The notes under the pieces are model-generated. The model had not been told where the DNA came from and made no database searches. It was given only the letters and a program-made list of their open reading frames with translations. DNA of 64,000 nucleotides from Streptomyces abikoensis (GTDB lineage Bacteria > Actinomycetota > Actinomycetes > Streptomycetales > Streptomycetaceae), in the NCBI RefSeq assembly GCF_014648775.1, contig NZ_BMRT01000011.1:1-64000 (forward strand), given 5' to 3'. The stretch's first letter is position 1; each line of letters begins with the position of its first letter. A program made the position numbers and the translations under genes. This document shows positions 48,465-57,106 of this stretch, piece after piece.

Positions 48465-49952
48465 TCACCGCGCGAGCCACTCCGGGCGGCCCGAGCCGCG
48501 CGGGACGAGCACGGTGCGGAACGCGCCGGGGGTCCCGGACATCACGACCTGGTCGGTGACGCCCTGGTAGCGGCCGCAGGGGGTGTCGGCGGTGAAGGTG
48601 TCCGGGTCGAGGTAGGCGTGGCGCTCGCCGGTGCCCGCGAACTCGCGGGCGTAGTCCTTGTCGAGGACGCCGAGGCTGAGGATCCACAGGGCGACGCGGG
48701 TGAGCGAGACGTGCACGCGGTAGCTGCCGCCCTCGGTGGCCCGCCGCATGAGGGCGGCGATGACGCCGGTGGTGGCGAGCCAGGGGACGAGGTAGTCGTT
48801 GACGACCTTGATCGGGGGGAGGGCCGGGTTGTCGTCGGTGCCTTCGAGGTTCATCATGCCGGCGACGCAGCCGGCGGTCTGGTCGAAGCCGACGCGGTTC
48901 GCCCACGGCCCGTGCTGCCCGTGGAGGCTGACGGTGGTGTGGATGATGCCGGGCCGGATCGCGGCGGCCTCCTGCGGGCCGAGGCCCATCCGCTCCAGGT
49001 AGCCGGCCCGGTGGTTGGCGTAGAAGACGTCGGTACCGCGCAGCAGGTTCCGCAGGACGGCGGCGGCCTCCGGGTCGCGCGCGTGGTCGAGGGTGGCGGA
49101 GCGCACGCCCACCTGGGCGGTGTAGTAGAGGATGTCGTTCTCGAACTGGCCGGGGCGCCAGATGTTGAGGGCGTCGGCGCCGTGCTGGGCCATGGTGCGG
49201 CCGATGGCGGCGCCGGCGATGACATGGCCCAGGCCGAGGGCGCGCACCCCGTCCAGGGGCTGGGTGGCGCCGGGCGGCAGCGGCTCGGGGTCGCTGTCGC
49301 CGATCTTCTCGATCTCGATCAGGGGCAGGTCGGCCAGGACGTCGCGGTACTGGCGGGTGCCGAGGAACTCCCGGGTGCCGCGCAGCATGGGCATGACGAC
49401 CCCGGCGTCCGCTCCGGCCCGCTCCAGCTCGGCGCCGTCCCAGCGGGAGACTGCGTTCGCGACGGCGAGGGCGTCGTCGGGCGTGCCCAGCAGCTTCAGG
49501 GTGCGGGACTTGAGCGCCGGGTAGACGTTCAGGGGCATCACCCAACGGCCGTCGCCGGCGCGGTAGAAGGACAGGGCGAAGGGATCGTCGGGGGCGGTGA
49601 TCGGGTAGCCGTTGAGCTTCTCCCACTTCCCGTCGTAGAAGGGGCACAGCCGGTGCGGGGCCTTGCGCAGGTCCATGGTGATGTCCTGGCCGGGGCCGCC
49701 GCGGTGCCGCCACAGCTTGGCCAGGGCGACGGACTTGGCGGTCAGGCCCAGGGCGGGGGCGGCGGCCAGCCGCAGGGTGGAGGGGACGATCGGGTCGGCG
49801 CCGGTGAAGGAGACCGTGCCGCCCGCGTCGCGCTCGCTCATGCCGACGCCGCCGAGGACGTCGTCGAGCGCGGCGTGGATGTCGAAGTCGTCCCCGGATT
49901 CGCCGGTGACCGGCTTGCCGAGCGCGGCATTGATCTTGTCGGTGAGGTTCAT
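48465..49952 (-). CDS. CaiB/BaiF-type (class III) CoA-transferase
   Basis: 495 aa. Family III CoA-transferases move CoA between carboxylic acids through an aspartyl-CoA thioester. Recognisable stretches are TQPLDGVRALGLGHVIAGAAIGRTMAQHGAD, VFYANHRAGYLERMGLGPQEAAAIRPGIIH, and LHGQHGPWANRVGFDQTAGCVAGM. The usual catalytic Asp near DLR in these proteins is not unambiguous. ATG 49952 overlaps the dehydrogenase stop (ATGA), so the two are translationally coupled. Last gene of the three-gene operon. Confidence 0.88.
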   Translation of the reverse strand: MNLTDKINAALGKPVTGESGDDFDIHAALDDVLGGVGMSERDAGGTVSFTGADPIVPSTLRLAAAPALGLTAKSVALAKLWRHRGGPGQDITMDLRKAPHRLCPFYDGKWEKLNGYPITAPDDPFALSFYRAGDGRWVMPLNVYPALKSRTLKLLGTPDDALAVANAVSRWDGAELERAGADAGVVMPMLRGTREFLGTRQYRDVLADLPLIEIEKIGDSDPEPLPPGATQPLDGVRALGLGHVIAGAAIGRTMAQHGADALNIWRPGQFENDILYYTAQVGVRSATLDHARDPEAAAVLRNLLRGTDVFYANHRAGYLERMGLGPQEAAAIRPGIIHTTVSLHGQHGPWANRVGFDQTAGCVAGMMNLEGTDDNPALPPIKVVNDYLVPWLATTGVIAALMRRATEGGSYRVHVSLTRVALWILSLGVLDKDYAREFAGTGERHAYLDPDTFTADTPCGRYQGVTDQVVMSGTPGAFRTVLVPRGSGRPEWLAR

Positions 49953-50986
49953 GCTGTTGCCTGTCCGTGCTGTCCGTGCTGTCCGTGCTGTCCGTGCTGT
50001 GCGGGCTGTTCGCGCTGTCCGTGCTGGGCGCCGGTGGTCGAGGCGAGGGCGCGCATCAGGGCGAGCTGGGCGCGGTCGCGGCGAGCGGCGAGTTCCCCTA
50101 CAGGCTCGCCGCCGAACGCCTGCTTCGCCTGTGCGGTGAGCAGGGCGACGGTGGGCTCGTCGAACGACGGCTCGCCCAGGCCGGGCCAGCTCGCCTCCAT
50201 GGCGCGGCCGAGGTGCGTCAGGAAGTGCGGCAGCCCGCCGGGGCCGCCGCCGAGGTGGAAGGTGCGGAAGGGGCCCGCGACCGCCCAGCGCAGCCCGATG
50301 GAGTCGGTGACGATGTCGTCGAGCTCGGCCTCGGTGACCACGCCTTCGGCCACCAGGTGCACGCACTCGCGGAAGAGCGCGGCCTGGAGGCGGTTGGCGA
50401 CGAAGCCGGGGACCTCCTTGCGGAGGATCTGGGGCTTCTTGCCCAGCGACGCGTAGAAGTCACGGGCCCGCAGCAGGGTCTCCGGGGAGGTCCGCTCACC
50501 CGGGACGATCTCCACCAGCGGGACGAGGTGCGGCGGGTTGAAGGGGTGGCCGACGACCAGGCGTTCCGGCTGCCGCAGCGCCGTGGCGATCGCGGTGGCG
50601 GGGATGCCGGAGGTCGATGTGGCCAGCAGCGCGTGGGCCGGGGCGGCCGCCTCGACGGTCCGCCAGATCTCCCGCTTGACGTCCAGCCGTTCGGGGCCGT
50701 TCTCCTGGACGACGTCGGCCCGCGCGACCGCGGCGGCCAGATCCGGCTCGAAGCGGAGCCGGGCCGTCAGCCGCTCGGTGGGCAGCCCGAGCTCGGCGAG
50801 GGCGGGCGCGATCTCCGCCAGCCCGGCCAGCACTTGGTCCTCGGCCTCGGGACGCGGGTCGCTGACGACCACGTCCAGGCCGTGGGCCAGGAACAGCCCG
50901 GCCCAGGAGATCCCGATCACGCCGCCGCCGATGACGGTGACGGAGACGCGGTCGCGGGGACGCGGGGCCGATGTGTGTGCGTTCAT
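49949..50986 (-). CDS. 3-hydroxyacyl-CoA dehydrogenase family protein with QHG-repeat tail
   Basis: 345 aa. NAD-binding motif VTVIGGGVIGISWAGLFLAHGLDV at residues 17-40, then the dehydrogenase signature VVGHPFNPPHLVPLVEIVPG and EVPGFVANRLQ. This is closest in pattern to the beta-hydroxyacid group that includes carnitine dehydrogenase and L-gulonate 3-dehydrogenase. The C-terminus ends in Gln-His-Gly repeats from a 9-bp tandem repeat. ATG 50986. It overlaps the CoA-transferase start by 4 bp and follows an ADC-like gene. Confidence 0.9.
   Translation of the reverse strand: MNAHTSAPRPRDRVSVTVIGGGVIGISWAGLFLAHGLDVVVSDPRPEAEDQVLAGLAEIAPALAELGLPTERLTARLRFEPDLAAAVARADVVQENGPERLDVKREIWRTVEAAAPAHALLATSTSGIPATAIATALRQPERLVVGHPFNPPHLVPLVEIVPGERTSPETLLRARDFYASLGKKPQILRKEVPGFVANRLQAALFRECVHLVAEGVVTEAELDDIVTDSIGLRWAVAGPFRTFHLGGGPGGLPHFLTHLGRAMEASWPGLGEPSFDEPTVALLTAQAKQAFGGEPVGELAARRDRAQLALMRALASTTGAQHGQREQPAQHGQHGQHGQHGQATA
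49962..50024. repeat. Seven tandem 9-bp units in the dehydrogenase C-terminus
   Basis: Four identical TGTCCGTGC units (49962-49997), two diverged ones (TGTGCGGGC, TGTTCGCGC), then a seventh exact copy. In the gene frame they encode Gln-His-Gly repeats, so copy-number changes keep the frame. Confidence 0.85.
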
Positions 50987-51021
50987 GGTGTGCACCCGTT
51001 CTTCTCGATCGGGAGGGCTCG

Positions 51022-51759
51022 TCAGTTCGTCAGGTAGTCGTGGACGACCTCGGCCGGGCTCAGGGTGAGGTCGGTGAGGATGTGGCTCGCGGAGACGACC
51101 TCCAGGACCGGCAGGTCCGCGAGCGGTGCCAGCGCGTGGGCGAACAGCTCCAGGCGCGCCGGTCCGCGAAAGGCGCTCTTGACCGTGATGTCGGTGATCC
51201 GGGTGCGGACCAGTTCGCAGATGCGCGGCCGGCCGTCGTAGCCGGGCAGCGCCTTGACCATGAAGGTGGGGACGCAGATCTCGGCGCGGGCCTCGTCGAG
51301 GTCCATCGGGTGGTGCTTGTAGCCCATGGTGGCGGTGGCCACCCGCAGCGAACCGTAGTCGAGCGTGCCGACGAGGGTGTCGGAGTCCGTGTAGAGCCTG
51401 GGCGACCCGGCCTTCTTCGGGTAGGCGCCCAGCTCCCGGCCGCTGGAGATCGCCGGAACGCTGTCGAGGTACATCGCCAGGTTGTACTCGCCGCGCTCGC
51501 CCGCGTACTCGACGGGGACGACCTGGCCCGCCTCGGTGTAGTCGCCCAGCCCCGTCACGTCCGGCATCCGCATGATCTCGAAGCGCACCAGCGGCTCGGG
51601 AAGCGACAGCGGCTCGGGGACGACCCGGCGCAGCGCCTCGGGGTCGGTGCGATAGGTGATGTTGAGGTACTCGCGGTCGGTGAACCGGTACCGGGTGGGG
51701 GCGAAGGCGGGGGCGTCCAGCGGAGTGGTGAACAGCCGGGCGACGTCGTGCATGTGCAT
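51022..51759 (-). CDS. Acetoacetate decarboxylase (ADC)-family protein
   Basis: 245 aa, typical ADC length. The Schiff-base lysine motif is GAYPKKAGSP; other family blocks are YLNITYRTDPEALRRVVPEPL, FEIMRMPDVTGLGDY and EYNLAMYLDSVPAI. Genuine ADCs decarboxylate beta-keto acids; relatives carry out retro-aldol or lactonase reactions. It is the first gene of the operon, 35 bp before the dehydrogenase; a dehydrogenase that makes a beta-keto acid would suit it. ATG 51759. The divergent LysR gene is its likely regulator. Confidence 0.9.
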   Translation of the reverse strand: MHMHDVARLFTTPLDAPAFAPTRYRFTDREYLNITYRTDPEALRRVVPEPLSLPEPLVRFEIMRMPDVTGLGDYTEAGQVVPVEYAGERGEYNLAMYLDSVPAISSGRELGAYPKKAGSPRLYTDSDTLVGTLDYGSLRVATATMGYKHHPMDLDEARAEICVPTFMVKALPGYDGRPRICELVRTRITDITVKSAFRGPARLELFAHALAPLADLPVLEVVSASHILTDLTLSPAEVVHDYLTN

Positions 51760-51838
51760 GGTGGCTTCCTTTCAGCGCCTGGAACCACCTCACTCCTCCG
51801 GCCGCGATTCTGTCCAATATATGTTTGGCGCGGATTCG

Positions 51839-51854
51839 ATATGCTCTGGCATAT
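51839..51854. promoter_or_regulatory. LysR-type dyad overlapping the regulator start
   Basis: ATATGC-TCTG-GCATAT is a perfect 6-bp-arm palindrome. It contains the -10-like TATGCT (51840-51845) of the LysR gene, whose ATG is at 51853, so binding would be autorepressive. It also lies about 80 bp upstream of the divergent operon start. Confidence 0.55.
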
Positions 51855-52761
51855 GGAGCTCACCCAACGCCTGCTCGAGCAGTTCCTGGTGCTCGCCGAG
51901 GAGAAGCACTTCGGGCGCGCCGCGGAACGGCTGTCGATGAGCCAGCCCCCGCTCAGCCAGGCGATGCAGCGCCTTGAGCGAGGTCTCGGGGTGACGCTGC
52001 TGGACCGGGGGCCGGGCGGCGTGCGCCTCACCCCGGCGGGGGCCGCCTTCGCCGTGGAGGCGCGGCGGCTCCTCGACGCGCGGACCGCCGCCGTCGAACG
52101 GGTGCGGCGCGTCGCGCACGGCCTGGAGGGCGAGGTGCGCGTGGGGTACGTGAGCATCCTCAGCCACCGCCATCTGCCCCGGCTGCTGCGCGCCGCGGCC
52201 GACGAGCTTCCCGGCCTGCGCGTCCAGCTGCGCCAGGACTCCACGGCCGCGCTCGTGGAGATGACCGGCGCCGGGACCCTGGACCTCGCCTTCCTCCGCG
52301 ACCCCTCACCCATACCGGAGGACCTCGAGGCCCACGCCTTCGCCGTCGAACGCGTCGTCGCCGCCGTGCCGGACGAACACCGCCTGGCCGGTGCCGGGTC
52401 GATCGCCCTCGCGGACCTGCGCGACGACGACTTCGTCCTCCCCAGCACGACAGCCCTGCCCGGGCTCGCCCTCCAGGCCCAACGCGCCTGCCAGGACGCC
52501 GGGTTCACGCCACGCCGCCGCGCCGACGCGGACGATCTCAGCGGCCTGCTCGGCTACGTGGCCGCCGGACTGTGCGTCAGCCTCCTGCCGGAGGACCTGC
52601 GCGACTTCCCCGTTCCGGGCATCGCCTTCGTGCCGCTCCGGGACTCCTCTCCGTACCTCCGCACGACCGTCGCCGCCGTGCACCGGCCCGACGCGGACGC
52701 CGCCGTGCGGCGCCTACTGGAGCTGATCACCCGGCAGATGGGCCCGGAGCACGGCGTGTGA
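51853..52761 (+). CDS. LysR-family regulator of the ADC-like operon
   Basis: 302 aa. N-terminal winged HTH (1-60: LTQRLLEQFLVLAEEKHFGRAAERLSMSQPPLSQAMQRLERGLGVTLLDR) and the periplasmic-binding-type effector domain (about 88-295). It diverges from the ADC-dehydrogenase-CoA-transferase operon. A -10 seven bases before ATG 51853 and no Shine-Dalgarno indicate a leaderless mRNA. The inducer is probably the operon's substrate or an intermediate. Confidence 0.9.
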   Translation: MELTQRLLEQFLVLAEEKHFGRAAERLSMSQPPLSQAMQRLERGLGVTLLDRGPGGVRLTPAGAAFAVEARRLLDARTAAVERVRRVAHGLEGEVRVGYVSILSHRHLPRLLRAAADELPGLRVQLRQDSTAALVEMTGAGTLDLAFLRDPSPIPEDLEAHAFAVERVVAAVPDEHRLAGAGSIALADLRDDDFVLPSTTALPGLALQAQRACQDAGFTPRRRADADDLSGLLGYVAAGLCVSLLPEDLRDFPVPGIAFVPLRDSSPYLRTTVAAVHRPDADAAVRRLLELITRQMGPEHGV

Positions 52762-53083
52762 GCGGAGGGGGCGCCGCGCCCGTAGCGGCCTTACGGGTGG
52801 CGGCTGCTCGACGCGTGTGTCACCTCCCTGTCGCCGCTCCGCCCGCCCTCGGACCAGCCGGTGAGGAAGGCCGAGACCAACTCGGCTCCCCGCGAGGCGA
52901 GATGACGGCGCCACTGCCAGCGGGAGCGGGGCGGTACGCCGCCGCGATCGCGCCGTGGATCGAGGGCGAGGGCGGTCAGGCGCCAGCCCGCCCGGCGAGG
53001 GCGGTGAGGATCCGGTCCATGCTGAGGCTCGCCCCCGCCTCCCCCTCCGGGTCGTCGGAGCCGACGGGCGGGGGCGCTCCCGG
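52762..53083. other. Intergenic region, no assignable gene
   Basis: 322 bp between the LysR gene and the LCP gene stop. A short hairpin (CCCGTA 52779-52784 and TACGGG 52792-52797) may end the LysR transcript. The reverse strand has short open frames, one of which contains MDRILTALAGRAGA* just past the LCP stop, but I see no ribosome site and no family. Confidence 0.4.
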
Positions 53084-54598
53084 TCACCCGTAGGACAGGT
53101 TGGAACACACGTCGTCGTCCGCCGACCGGGCCGTGCCCGCCACCTGGCCGGGCACGGCCGTGGGCACCGGCGTGGCAGGCGCCGCCGTCCCGGCGGCGGC
53201 CGGGTCGGCCGCGTACGCCTGGCCCAGGGTGACGGTGACGCCCGGCGTACCGGAGGGACGCAGTTCCGCGCCGGGGAACAGACGGGCGACGGTCCGGGCG
53301 TGGTCCTGCTGCCCGGGACCGTAGGCGACGGTCGTGGCCGCCCCCTGGCGGGAGCGGCTGTTCGCGGTGCCGGTGACGGTGAATCCGCTGCCCTTGAGCA
53401 TCTCGGCCGCGCGGGCGGCCAGGCCCGGCGTCGCGGTGCCGTTGCGCACGGCCACGCTGATGCCCGAGCCGGACACGGGGGACGGGCCGGCGGCGGCCGG
53501 TGCGGGCGGCTTGTCGTCCTGCCTGCCGCGCGCGTTCCGGCCGTCGATGGTGCGGTCGTTCCTGATCGCGTCCCACAGGGCGTCCGCGTCGGGGTGGACG
53601 ATCGCCACCCGGTTGCCCTGGTACTGCCAGGGCAGGGTGACGAACTTGGTGTCGTGGAGGTCGATGTCCTTCATCGACATCGCGAAGGAGAAGAGCTTGC
53701 GGGCCGAGTCGAGGCCGGGGTCGACCGTCATGGACTTGGTGGCCGCGTCCGCCAGCGGCAGCAGGGTGGTGGGGTTGAAGCCCTGGCCCTTCACCTTCTT
53801 GATGAGGGCGGCGACGAACGCCTGCTGCCGCTTGATGCGGCCGATGTCGGAGCCGTCCCCTGTGCCGTGCCGCAGCCGCACGTAGTCCAGGGCCTCCTGG
53901 CCGGAGACGGTGCGCGGGCCCTTGGGGAAGATCAGCAGGCCCTTGGAGCCGAGGTTGGGGTTCAGATCGCCCTGGTAGACGTCGTCGGGCAGGCAGACGT
54001 CGACACCGCCGACGGCGGACGTCATCTTCGAGAACCCCACGAAGTCCACGACGACCGTGTGGTCGACGCGCAGACCGGTCAGCTTCTCCACCGTGTTCTG
54101 CGTGCAGGCCGGATTGCCCTTCGCGGTGCGCCCGACCGAGAAGGCCGAGTTGAACATCACGCCGGTCTGCGGAGCCGTCCACGTGCCGTCGGGGAGCCGG
54201 CACGAGGGGATGTCGACGAGGCTGTCGCGGGGGATGGACACCGCGACGGCGTGCTTCCGGTCGCCGTAGACGTGCAGGAGGAAGGCGGTGTCCGAACGGC
54301 CGAAGTCGTCGCCTCCGCCGCCCATCCGCGCGTTGTCCCCGGAGCGCGAGTCCGAGCCGATGACCAGGACGTTCCGGCCGCCGAAGCCGGCGGCGGGACG
54401 GTCCTTCGAAAGGCCTTCCGCGCCGAAGCTGTCGATGTTGCCGTCGAACTCGTAGGAGAGCCAGGCCCCGGCCGCCGCCATCAGCACGACCGTGGACGCC
54501 GATATGGCGGTGATGAGCCGCACCCGGCCGCGACGGCGCTCCCGGGTGCGGATGGCCTGCCGGCTCTGGCGCCGCGGAGCCACCGATGTGCCTGTCAT
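53084..54598 (-). CDS. LytR-CpsA-Psr (LCP) phosphotransferase with LytR_C domain
   Basis: 504 aa. LCP proteins attach teichoic acids and other undecaprenyl-linked glycopolymers to peptidoglycan outside the membrane. A short Arg-rich N-terminus and one membrane helix (about 27-46) precede the LCP domain (about 75-265): NVLVIGSDSRSG, AVSIPRDSLVDIPSC, FSKMTSAVGGVDVCLP and GQEALDYVRLRHG...RIKRQQAF. A LytR_C domain is at about 370-440. ATG 54598. The start is preceded by the tripartite dyad (54658-54681), shared with the other LCP locus. Confidence 0.92.
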   Translation of the reverse strand: MTGTSVAPRRQSRQAIRTRERRRGRVRLITAISASTVVLMAAAGAWLSYEFDGNIDSFGAEGLSKDRPAAGFGGRNVLVIGSDSRSGDNARMGGGGDDFGRSDTAFLLHVYGDRKHAVAVSIPRDSLVDIPSCRLPDGTWTAPQTGVMFNSAFSVGRTAKGNPACTQNTVEKLTGLRVDHTVVVDFVGFSKMTSAVGGVDVCLPDDVYQGDLNPNLGSKGLLIFPKGPRTVSGQEALDYVRLRHGTGDGSDIGRIKRQQAFVAALIKKVKGQGFNPTTLLPLADAATKSMTVDPGLDSARKLFSFAMSMKDIDLHDTKFVTLPWQYQGNRVAIVHPDADALWDAIRNDRTIDGRNARGRQDDKPPAPAAAGPSPVSGSGISVAVRNGTATPGLAARAAEMLKGSGFTVTGTANSRSRQGAATTVAYGPGQQDHARTVARLFPGAELRPSGTPGVTVTLGQAYAADPAAAGTAAPATPVPTAVPGQVAGTARSADDDVCSNLSYG

Positions 54599-54657
54599 AT
54601 GTGCGCTTTCGTCCGCGTGGCTACCGGGAGGAACGGCCGGCTCGCCCCACTCGTCAG

Positions 54658-54681
54658 TTGTGCAGTTGCGCAATGTAGCAA
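54658..54681 (-). promoter_or_regulatory. Tripartite dyad TTGC-N4-TTGCGCAA-N4-(G)CAA over the first LCP promoter
   Basis: On the reverse strand TTGC-TACA-TTGCGCAA-CTGC-ACAA. The embedded TACATT is a good -10 for the LCP gene. The same element, with identical spacing, lies at 59709-59732 in front of the second LCP locus. Confidence 0.7.
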
Positions 54682-54837
54682 GAGTCGGGGTGGTCGTGGC
54701 CTGCGATTTCCAGGAACCACCCGAGGGGGGAAGAGCCGACGGCCACGACACCGTCATCTGCGCCGATCCGGTGAACCCGGTGCCCGCGGGTGCGCCCGGC
54801 CGTCCGTCCTCGCCGGCCCGCGCCGACAGTGTTCTCC

Positions 54838-56250
54838 ATGGACGACCGGCCCACGGGGTGGAGGACGCGGATACCGCGCGAGCGCGCGCGGCCGCGATGG
54901 GTACGGGAGTCGCCCGTCTCCTGGCAGTTGGCGGTGCTGACGGTCTGTTTCGGCGGCTTCATGAGCCAGCTGGACGCGAGCATCGTCACCCTCACCTACC
55001 CGAGCCTGGAGCGGGAGTTCGGCGAGCGGCTGGCCGCCGTGCAATGGGTGTCGCTGGTGTACATGCTGGTCACCGCGGCGGTGCTGGTCGCGGTCGGCCA
55101 CGTGTCGGACGTGCTGGGCCGCAAGCTCGTCTACCTCCACGGCTTCGGCCTGTTCGCGCTCTCCTCCGCCGCCTGCTCCCTGGCCCCCGACCTGACGACC
55201 CTGGTGTGCTTCCGCGGCGTACAGGCGCTGGGAGCGGCCATGCTGGCGGGCAACAGCGTGGCCCTGGTCAGCCTGGTCGCCCCGCGCGAGAAGCTGCGCA
55301 CCGCGCTGGGCATGCAGGCGGGCGGGCAGGCGCTGGGCCTGGCGGTCGGGCCGACGCTGGGCGGGGTGCTGGTGTCGACGGTGGGCTGGCGCTGGGTGTT
55401 CTGGATCAACGTGCCGGTCGGCGTCCTGGCGACGCTGCTCGGCCGCTATCTGCTGCCCCGGACCGTCGAACGGGCCGGCGGTGCCCGCTTCGACCTGCGG
55501 GGGACGGTCTGGCTCGCGGTGGCGTCGGCCGCGCTGCTGGGCGGGGTCTCGGTGTTCTCCGGCACGCCGCTGCCGGGCTGGTCCGGCGTGGTGCTGCTCG
55601 CGGTGTCGGCGGCGGCGTTCCGGGGTTTCGCCCGGCGCGAGGCGCGCGCCCCCGAACCCTTGGTGCCGCTGTCGCTGCTGGGGGACCGGCGGGTCGGATG
55701 GGGGCTGGTGGGGGCCCTGGCCGGGTACCTCGTCCTCTTCGGGCCGCTGGTGCTCGTCCCCCTGGTGCTGACGCGGCACGGGGGGAGCGAGATGCGGGCG
55801 GGTCTGCTCCTCGGCGCGCTGCCCGCCGCTTTCGCGCTCGCCTCCAACCTCCAGGAACACCTGCTTCCCCGGCGGTGGAACGGTCGGCGCCGCGCTCTGA
55901 CCGGGGCCGCGCTGTCCATGGCGGGGCTGCTGGGACTGGCGTTCGCCGCCCCCGTGGACCGGTGGCTGATCTGCTGGCTCGCCGTGCTGGGCCTGGGGCT
56001 CGGCCTGTTCACCCCGTCCAACAACGAGGCCCTGATGCGGGCCGTGCCGCGAGAGCTGTCCGGCACGGGAGGCGGCATGGTCAACACGGCCCGGGCCCTG
56101 GGCACCGCTCTCGGTATCGCCGTCGTCACCCTCACCCTCGAACTGGGCGACGGCCGTGGCGCGGGCTCGGTCCTGCCGCCGCTCCCCGTCCTCACCCTCG
56201 CCGCCGCCGCGGCTCTGGCGGGCGTGGCGACGCTGCGGGCGGGGCGGTAG
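54838..56250 (+). CDS. MFS drug-efflux transporter (DHA2-like, 14 helices)
   Basis: 470 aa with about 14 hydrophobic segments. Motif A variant GHVSDVLGRK follows helix 2; LDASIVTLTYPSLEREFG in helix 1 is the DHA2 motif D1-like start; motif C-type GLAVGPTLGGVLV is in helix 5. DHA2 proteins export drugs or metabolites using the proton gradient. ATG 54838 was chosen, although a GTG upstream is possible. It diverges from the LCP gene, so the dyad at 54658 could also affect it. Confidence 0.88.
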   Translation: MDDRPTGWRTRIPRERARPRWVRESPVSWQLAVLTVCFGGFMSQLDASIVTLTYPSLEREFGERLAAVQWVSLVYMLVTAAVLVAVGHVSDVLGRKLVYLHGFGLFALSSAACSLAPDLTTLVCFRGVQALGAAMLAGNSVALVSLVAPREKLRTALGMQAGGQALGLAVGPTLGGVLVSTVGWRWVFWINVPVGVLATLLGRYLLPRTVERAGGARFDLRGTVWLAVASAALLGGVSVFSGTPLPGWSGVVLLAVSAAAFRGFARREARAPEPLVPLSLLGDRRVGWGLVGALAGYLVLFGPLVLVPLVLTRHGGSEMRAGLLLGALPAAFALASNLQEHLLPRRWNGRRRALTGAALSMAGLLGLAFAAPVDRWLICWLAVLGLGLGLFTPSNNEALMRAVPRELSGTGGGMVNTARALGTALGIAVVTLTLELGDGRGAGSVLPPLPVLTLAAAAALAGVATLRAGR

Positions 56251-56383
56251 GGGCGGCCGGGTTCCGCGGGTGGCCGGTTCTGCGTATGGACGGCTGTCCG
56301 CGTATGGACGGTCGCCGCCCGCAGGGCTAGTCATGACCACGACATGATGCGCGCTCGTGACCGAATCAGGAAGGGGATCATCC

Positions 56384-56986
56384 ATGTCATCCCGACACGT
56401 GGTGATCGGTCTCACGCTGACGACGACGCTGCTCACCGGAACCGGCCTCGCCACGGCCGCGCCCCGCGACGCACGACCGGCGGACACCGGCAACGCCGCC
56501 GCGACCTCGCTCCAGAGAGCCCATCAAGGCGCCCTCACCCTCGGCGCGCGGGTCCGGGCCGGGGTCGTCAGGATCGCCAGCCTTTACGGGCCGACGCCCG
56601 GCCAGTGCCTCGACGCGGACGCCAACGCGGGCGGCAACGGCACCAAGGTGCAGGTCTGGAAGTGCAACGGCAGTGGCCAGCAGGCGTGGATCTCCTGGGA
56701 CAACGGGGCGGTGGAGAGCGTCCGGTTCCGGGGCATGTGCCTCGACGCCGACACCAACGGCGCCGGCCGCAACGGCACCAGGGTGCAGCTGTGGCAGTGC
56801 AATGGAACGGCACAACAACGCTGGTTCGGCTTCCGGAACGACCTCGCGCTCTACAACGACCTGTTCTACAACGGCGGCAACACCGTCCTGGACCGCGACA
56901 CCAACGTGCCCGGCGACGGCGCCCGGGCGCAGCTGTGGGCCAAGAACTTCCAGTCCCAGCAGTGGTGGCGCATCGACCCGGCCTGA
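56384..56986 (+). CDS. Secreted ricin-type beta-trefoil lectin
   Basis: 200 aa. Signal peptide about 1-26 (ending LATAAPRD). The ricin fold is clear: QCLDADANAGGNGTKVQVWKCNGSGQQAW, MCLDADTNGAGRNGTRVQLWQCNGTAQQRW, VLDRDTNVPGDGARAQLWAKNFQSQQWW, each lobe with the QxW-type element (QQAW, QQRW, QQWW). The third lobe lacks its cysteine pair. No catalytic domain. ATG 56384 lies about 20 bases past AGGAAGGGG. Carbohydrate binding is likely; the partner is unknown. Confidence 0.88.
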   Translation: MSSRHVVIGLTLTTTLLTGTGLATAAPRDARPADTGNAAATSLQRAHQGALTLGARVRAGVVRIASLYGPTPGQCLDADANAGGNGTKVQVWKCNGSGQQAWISWDNGAVESVRFRGMCLDADTNGAGRNGTRVQLWQCNGTAQQRWFGFRNDLALYNDLFYNGGNTVLDRDTNVPGDGARAQLWAKNFQSQQWWRIDPA

Positions 56987-56996
56987 CCACGAAGAC

Positions 56997-57035
56997 GGGG
57001 GTGTTCCGCCGTGTTCGTCACGGCGGAACACCCCC
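56997..57035. terminator. Strong bidirectional terminator
   Basis: A perfect 17-bp stem (56997-57013 with 57019-57035, loop TTCGT) lies between the convergent lectin and Gly-rich protein genes. Confidence 0.8.
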
Positions 57036-57106
57036 GGGGGCGCGCTATCGGGCCGTCAGCCGCGGCTCAGCGCGTTCCCTCAGCGCCGTTCCCTCAGTGC
57101 GTTCCC

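Noticed and set aside
49962..50024. Short regular repeats as a possible CRISPR array
   Set aside because: Units are 9 bp, contiguous and without spacers, and they encode Gln-His-Gly within a dehydrogenase frame.
51839..51854. ATATGC/GCATAT dyad as a mobile-element terminal repeat
   Set aside because: It is single, short and placed exactly between a divergent LysR gene and its operon, which fits an operator.
52987..53083. In-frame continuation past the first LCP stop codon (stop-codon read-through)
   Set aside because: The extension is about 40 codons of Pro/Gly/Ala with no domain; being in frame is a one-in-three chance and no read-through context is visible.
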